From WJMD01 sp964596015 (GTDB lineage Bacteria; Joyebacterota; Joyebacteria; Joyebacterales; Joyebacteraceae): DNA of 43,530 bases. Made by a program: the position numbers and the translations under genes. This document shows, in pieces, positions 40,102 through 43,530 of this stretch. The stretch's first letter is position 1. The number at the start of each line of letters is the position of its first letter. The stretch lies in NCBI GenBank assembly GCA_964596015.1, contig CAZQSB010000019.1, forward strand, positions 1 to 43,530. The letters are read 5' to 3'. The notes beneath the pieces were generated by a model. It was not told the DNA's origin and did no database searches. It saw only the letters and a list, made by a program, of their open reading frames with translations.

Positions 40102-40965
40102 ATGCACCGAATGCTCGCGATTCTGTTGATCATGGTGTTCGCGCTGCCGCTCGCGGCGACGACGTCCCGGGAAGGACACCCCGACCTGGAGTACCCGGAG
40201 CGCCTCCCCTACGGCACGACGCGGAGCGTCGCGGACGTGCTGATCTGCCTGGACATCGACGCCAACCGCGGCTTCGCCGACCCCACCCCGCTCTACGCCG
40301 ACGCGTTCGTCGCCGCGGGGGCAGGGCTCATCGCGACGTGTCAGGTCGAGTCGCCCGGGGGGTCGATCAACTTCCCGCCGAACCTGACTGCCGAGAGCTA
40401 TCCGGTCGTCGTGGTTCTCACGAGCGACAACTGGTGGTCGACGCCCAAGAACATCGACCCCGCCGACGAGGCGTCGCTTGCGGCCTACCTGGACACGGGT
40501 GGGAACCTGCTCTTCGTGGGGCAGGACTACATGGTGGGAGCGCACCCCTCCATGGGCCCGACAAGTGGGTTCCCGCGTGACTACCTGGGAATGGACCACT
40601 GCTACCAGGACGTGCTCTGGGGTGAGCCGACGGCGACCATCGAGGGAACCGCCGGCTGGATCGCCGCCGGCCAGACGCTCTCGCTGACCGCGTCATCCGT
40701 CTTCACGGAGAACAGCTTCTACGCCGACTGCGCCGATCCGGTGGCGACCGCGGGGTATGCCTTCTCGTACGTCGAGGCCGCTCAGGAAGGCGTGGTCATC
40801 TACAACGATCCAGGCGGCTTCAAGACGGTCTGGGCAGGGATCGAGCTCTCGGCGGCCTCAGCGGGCTCGTTCCACCTTCTCATCGACGCCATCTACAACT
40901 GGTTCATCGGCGCCTCCCCAGTGGTCGAAAGCACGTGGGGCGACATCAAGTCTCTCTACCGCTGA
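40102..40965 (+). CDS. Secreted alpha/beta protein with C-terminal WGxIKxLYR tail
   Basis: 287 residues; ATG 40102 follows an exceptionally long SD tract (GGAGGAGGAGGAGGAGCGG). A signal peptide (MHRMLAILLIMVFALPLAA) precedes VADVLICLDIDANRGFADPT, YPVVVVLTSDNWWS, DEASLAAYLDTGGNLLFVGQ and a later GVVIYNDPGGFKTV. This strand-helix order with L-D-x-G-G-x-L-x-x-x-G is that of ThuA/class-I amidotransferase-like secreted domains, but the nucleophile motif is not seen, so function is open. The C terminus ends SPVVESTWGDIKSLYR, a tail shared with two other proteins in this window. It is followed by a terminator at 40993. Confidence 0.8.
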   Translation: MHRMLAILLIMVFALPLAATTSREGHPDLEYPERLPYGTTRSVADVLICLDIDANRGFADPTPLYADAFVAAGAGLIATCQVESPGGSINFPPNLTAESYPVVVVLTSDNWWSTPKNIDPADEASLAAYLDTGGNLLFVGQDYMVGAHPSMGPTSGFPRDYLGMDHCYQDVLWGEPTATIEGTAGWIAAGQTLSLTASSVFTENSFYADCADPVATAGYAFSYVEAAQEGVVIYNDPGGFKTVWAGIELSAASAGSFHLLIDAIYNWFIGASPVVESTWGDIKSLYR

Positions 40966-40992
40966 GCTCTGAACGACATCGTGATCGACTGC

Positions 40993-41020
40993 GACCGGCG
41001 GTCCATCGGGGCCGCCGGTC
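40993..41020 (+). terminator. Rho-independent terminator
   Basis: GACCGGCGG (40993-41001) pairs with CCGCCGGTC (41012-41020), 10-base loop, followed by GTTCTCTTGG. It ends the 40102 transcript. Confidence 0.7.
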
Positions 41021-41150
41021 GTTCTCTTGGCGCCGTGACGCGGCCCTACGGCCGGCTACTGGCGCGCGCTCCGTGAACGCGCTATACTCCGCGCTGTCAG
41101 ACCGAACCGCCCGGGCTCCCATGACGCGCCGCATCGAAAGGAACACTCCC

Positions 41151-41459
41151 ATGAAGACCGGTTCTCCCGTCCCCTCCGACATGGCGGTCGTCTACACCGC
41201 CAACGGCGAGATGGAGGCCCACGGCATACGCGCGGCCCTCGAGGCCGCCGGCATTCCGGTGCATCTCAACTTCGAGGCCGCAGGGAAGCTCTACGCCGTT
41301 ACGGTCGACGGTCTCGGCGCCGTCAGGATCATGGTGCCGACGGACCGCCTCGAGGAAGCGCGAGAGATCATCTCGACACCGGCGGAGCCTGTCGGCGGCC
41401 CCCTGGACTACGGCGATGCGCCGGAGGACGAGGACACGGGAAAGGAAGAGGAAGGATGA
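41151..41459 (+). CDS. DUF2007-type small protein
   Basis: 102 residues; ATG 41151 has AAAGGA about 9 bases upstream (an in-frame ATG at 41121 is possible). The core MAVVYTANGEMEAHGIRAAL, EAAGIPVHL and GAVRIMVPTDRLEEAREII is the DUF2007 (putative prokaryotic signal-transducing) fold: a beta-alpha-beta unit in which a ligand or partner may bind. The acidic C terminus (DEDTGKEEEG) is typical. TATACT at 41083-41088 is a good -10, but its -35 is poor. The stop overlaps the thioesterase start (ATGA), so the two are co-translated. Confidence 0.85.
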   Translation: MKTGSPVPSDMAVVYTANGEMEAHGIRAALEAAGIPVHLNFEAAGKLYAVTVDGLGAVRIMVPTDRLEEAREIISTPAEPVGGPLDYGDAPEDEDTGKEEEG

Positions 41460-41905
41460 GCGAGTCCGAACGAGAGGAACTTGCCGGAGCGCTCGCCGAC
41501 GACAGCATGTGTTTCGCGTGCGGCCGAAAGAACCCGGACGGTCTGCATCTCACGTTCGAGTATGAGGACCGCGCCGTCACGACGCGGCACGCCTTCGAGA
41601 AGAGATTCCAGGGTTATCGCGGCGTCGTGCATGGGGGGCTTGTATCCACAGTGCTCGACGAGGCCATGGTGACGCTGCTGAACCACATGGGGCTCCTCGC
41701 GATGACGGCGGAGCTGACCGTCCGCTACCTCAGACCGGTTCCGATCGGCCGGACGGTGACCGTCACGGCCCGGCTCGTCGGCTCGAGGCGCCGCGTTCAT
41801 GAGGTGGAGGCCGAGGCGGTTCTGGAGGACGGACAGGTCGCGGCGCGCGCCGAGGGTCGGTTCATGTCGCTCGAGGCGCCCGCGGTCCGGGAGGGCGGGA
41901 GCTGA
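41456..41905 (+). CDS. Hotdog-fold thioesterase, PaaI/THEM4-like
   Basis: 149 residues. An N-terminal CFACGRKNPDGLHLTFEYED is the THEM4/5-like zinc-knuckle-like lead-in. The hotdog helix region GVVHGGLVSTVLDEAMVTLL carries the H-G-G motif and the catalytic D-E, as in PaaI thioesterases. Conserved ELTVRYLRPVPIGRTVTV follows. It should hydrolyse acyl-CoA esters in the cytoplasm. Its start overlaps the DUF2007 stop. The 3' end is followed by a hairpin at 41943. Confidence 0.9.
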   Translation: MSESEREELAGALADDSMCFACGRKNPDGLHLTFEYEDRAVTTRHAFEKRFQGYRGVVHGGLVSTVLDEAMVTLLNHMGLLAMTAELTVRYLRPVPIGRTVTVTARLVGSRRRVHEVEAEAVLEDGQVAARAEGRFMSLEAPAVREGGS

Positions 41906-41942
41906 GAACCCCTGACGGACGGCGCGCCGGCGGCCGGAAAAG

Positions 41943-41979
41943 GACAGGGCCCGTCTCCCTCCGGGAGGCGGGCCCTGTC
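41943..41979 (-). terminator. Terminator hairpin serving the minus-strand gene at 42029
   Basis: GACAGGGCCCG (41943-41953) and CGGGCCCTGTC (41969-41979), with an inner stem as well. On the minus strand CTTTTCC follows; the plus-strand side has no T run, so it mainly serves the gene at 42029. Confidence 0.7.
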
Positions 41980-42028
41980 ACTGTGTGCCACGTTCACCCT
42001 GTCGCCATGCGTCGCGTTCGAGAGGAAG

Positions 42029-42826
42029 CTACTGGAACAGGTTCTTGATCGCGCTCCAGGTCTCCTCCTCGATGCCTGTCTCGGCGTCGAACTCGACCAG
42101 CATCGAGCCTGAGTTGTCCCCCATGTCGGCGAAGCTGAAGTCGACGAGGAACGCCCAGAACCAGCCGGTCGCGTGGGCGGTGAACACGTACTCGTCCCCG
42201 AACTCCAGGAACGAGAGCTGCGGATGATACGGCATGGAGATGTCGCGCGTGAAGATGCAGACTCCGTCGTACTGACCGTAGGGGGACGCGTTCGCTGCGG
42301 CGTCGCCGGTGACCGACACCGAGTACTCCTGCCCGGGCGTCAGCACGATCTTCGCTCCGCCGTACTCGAGGAGACCGATGCAGTGAAAGACGGCGTCGAC
42401 CCTCAGGACCTCGCGGCTCCCGCCCGAATCGAAGAGCACGTCCATCGAGCCGAAGTTGTCGCCGACGTCCTTGAGAGAGATGTCGACCAGGAACGCGTAG
42501 ACAGGCTCCGTCCCCGCCGTCAGGTCGAACGTCTCCCCCTTCTCAAGGTAGACGATCCGGGGATGGAGGTCGTTCGTCTGCTCGAAGAAGTAGAGGAAGA
42601 GCCCGTCGTAGTATTGAATACCGAGCGAGTCGTTGGCGGCCGCGTCGCCCGTCACGCTGACCGTGTAGGTCACGCCGGGGTCGAGTGATATGCTCGGACA
42701 TCCGGCCTGCAGAAGGCCGACGCAGTTCTTGTACGAGTCGACGGTCAGCGTCTCGCTGGCCAGCGCGGACGTCGCGGCGAGCGCGAAGACGACCGCCAGC
42801 ACCAGAAGACAGTAGCGGTTGATCAC
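42029..42826 (-). CDS. Secreted protein with two tandem beta-sandwich repeats and C-terminal WSxIKxLFQ tail
   Basis: 265 residues from GTG 42826, with GAGGAGG 4 bases upstream. After a signal peptide (1-24) two homologous repeats of about 109 residues follow (25-133 and 139-247). Both contain Y-x-V-S-V-T-G-D-A-A-A-N, L-x-x-x-H-P-x, F-L-V-D-x-S and D-x-G-D-N-x-G-S-M. The fold looks like a PPC/jelly-roll-type beta-sandwich. Each repeat has a Cys in a K/H-C-V/I-G-L-L segment. The C terminus ends TGIEEETWSAIKNLFQ, the tail shared with the genes at 36338 and 40102. It is likely surface-attached; function unknown. Confidence 0.85.
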   Translation of the reverse strand: MINRYCLLVLAVVFALAATSALASETLTVDSYKNCVGLLQAGCPSISLDPGVTYTVSVTGDAAANDSLGIQYYDGLFLYFFEQTNDLHPRIVYLEKGETFDLTAGTEPVYAFLVDISLKDVGDNFGSMDVLFDSGGSREVLRVDAVFHCIGLLEYGGAKIVLTPGQEYSVSVTGDAAANASPYGQYDGVCIFTRDISMPYHPQLSFLEFGDEYVFTAHATGWFWAFLVDFSFADMGDNSGSMLVEFDAETGIEEETWSAIKNLFQ

Positions 42827-42895
42827 ATGACCCTCCTCACGATTCAGGCGTACGGAACCGTCCGGGCAGGCGCCCGGACGACGGCGTTCCATTCA

Positions 42896-42924
42896 ACGTT
42901 ATCACACGGCAGTCGACTGGTCAA
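42896..42924 (-). promoter_or_regulatory. Sigma-70-type promoter of the 42029 gene
   Basis: Minus strand: -35 TTGACC (42919-42924), 17-base spacer, -10 TAACGT (42896-42901). Leader of about 60 bases to GTG 42826. Confidence 0.65.
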
Positions 42925-42997
42925 GAAGCCCGCCCGGACCCGGCGCGGGCCCACGCGTACCGACCGCTCAACAGACGTCTCGGGCTCAGGGCAACAG

Positions 42998-43029
42998 AAA
43001 GGGCAGGGACCTCGCGGCCCCTGCCCTTT
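42998..43029. terminator. Rho-independent terminator downstream of the PEP-CTERM gene
   Basis: AAAGGGCAGGG (42998-43008) pairs with CCCTGCCCTTT (43019-43029), 10-base loop. It lies just after the stop of the minus-strand PEP-CTERM gene and separates it from the 42029 gene. Confidence 0.75.
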
Positions 43030-43051
43030 GTCTGTCGGGAACGCTGTAGCT

Positions 43052-43530
43052 TTAGCCGAGGAAGCGGCGACGGGCGAAAGCGCCGACGCCGAGAAGTCCG
43101 GTGCTCAGGAGGAGCCAGGTCGACGGCTCGGGCACGGGCGAACAGTCGCCGTCGTGCACCATGATGTCATCGACGTACCACCCCTCATAGGCGTTGAGCT
43201 CGTAATCCATCGTGTCGAAGAAGAAGCCCACCCGCACGTTGTCCATGCCGGCCAGAGGGGAAAGGTCCGCCTTCAGCTGGATCCACTGGCCCTGCTGGTG
43301 CCACTGGATGTCGGGAAAGAGCGGGACCCACATGGCGTCGCCCGGCTTCACCACGACGTGCGCGTTGTCGAAAAGGTACGGCGGAATGTTCTCGGTCTCG
43401 AGCCACGAGGAGAAGCTCATGTACACGTTCGCCGCGCCGGAGAAGTCCATCCACGGGGACATCAGCACGCCCCAGTTCCAGCCGACGTTGTAGTCGTAGT
43501 TCGGCGAGCCGGTGTTGTAGGCGGCCGAAT
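43052..43530 (-). CDS. PEP-CTERM-anchored secreted protein (5' part outside the window)
   Basis: The frame is open to the right edge, so the N terminus is missing; the visible part is about 159 residues. Segments NVYMSFSSWLETEN, HQQGQWIQLKADLSPL, NVRVGFFFDTM and EGWYVDDIMVHDGDC form a jelly-roll/MAM-like domain of the kind found in immune-inhibitor-A-like and adhesive proteins. The C terminus is a textbook PEP-CTERM: PVPEPSTW, a hydrophobic helix (LLLSTGLLGVGAFA) and RRR, recognised by exosortase and removed at the membrane. No exosortase gene is in the window, so one is expected elsewhere in the genome. Followed by the terminator at 42998. Confidence 0.88.
   Translation of the reverse strand, partial: SAAYNTGSPNYDYNVGWNWGVLMSPWMDFSGAANVYMSFSSWLETENIPPYLFDNAHVVVKPGDAMWVPLFPDIQWHQQGQWIQLKADLSPLAGMDNVRVGFFFDTMDYELNAYEGWYVDDIMVHDGDCSPVPEPSTWLLLSTGLLGVGAFARRRFLG

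Noticed and set aside
1..43530. tRNA or rRNA genes
   Set aside because: No T-loop/acceptor-stem combination or rRNA-like block was recognised on either strand by eye; a covariance scan would settle this.

Overview
The window is a GC-rich bacterial chromosome piece, almost certainly from a metagenome assembly (a run of ten N lies at 2312-2321). Most genes have clear Shine-Dalgarno sequences (GGAGG type), ATG/GTG/TTG starts and 4-base ATGA/GTGA overlaps inside operons. The protein set combines a FlgD-type C-terminal Ig domain, PorV-like and FadL-like outer-membrane barrels, a GldA/GldF-GldG ABC system, a DUF2723-TPR membrane protein, PEP-CTERM and many lipoproteins. This suggests a diderm of the FCB superphylum and its candidate-phylum neighbours (Eisenbacteria- or Krumholzibacteriota-like). 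The strong SDs argue against Bacteroidota proper. That placement is inference; no rRNA or tRNA gene was recognised.

Layout. 1-5.4 kb: end of a large secreted repeat protein, a PorV-like barrel, a divergent XRE-cupin regulator, a small barrel and a lipoprotein. 5.4-8.2 kb (minus): lipoprotein, secreted transglutaminase-like protein, second lipoprotein and an unlisted 37-residue Lys-rich peptide. 8.3-9.3 kb: a small sigma-like protein followed by two tandem copies of a structured terminator-ended RNA element. 9.3-12.6 kb (minus): an operon of a ParA ATPase fused to a glycogen-binding CBM48 domain, a ParA/FlhG paralogue that has lost both P-loop lysines, and a nuclease-fold-like protein. 12.8-14.4 kb: two exported proteins. 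14.5-22.2 kb (minus): tldE, tldD, a secreted GH13 amylase, and an oxygen-defence set (two diiron ferritin-like proteins, rubredoxin, FAD oxidoreductase). 22.2-22.9 kb: a stretch without a confident gene, ending in a minus-strand terminator. 22.9-27.2 kb: Gld-type ABC operon. 27.2-30.5 kb (minus): amidohydrolase plus MacB/LolD-type ABC pair. 30.7-31.5 kb: a response regulator lacking its phosphorylation residues behind a sigma-54-like promoter. 31.4-36.3 kb (minus): metallopeptidase lipoprotein, nucleotidyltransferase, mnmA and a FadL-like barrel. 36.3-43.5 kb: three secreted proteins ending in a shared W-G-x-I-K-x-L-F/Y-R tail (one broken by an in-frame TGA), the DUF2723-TPR protein, a DUF2007 protein, a hotdog thioesterase and a PEP-CTERM protein cut by the window edge.

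The most novel-looking items are (i) the ParA-CBM48 / pseudo-ParA / nuclease-like operon, which could position a polysaccharide granule; (ii) the C-terminal WGxIKxLFR tail on otherwise unrelated secreted proteins, a candidate sorting or anchoring signal; and (iii) the tandem RNA elements, whose first hairpin differs between copies mainly by changes that keep plus-strand G-U pairing. Eleven housekeeping-type promoters with 17-base spacers could be placed by eye, which helps define operons.
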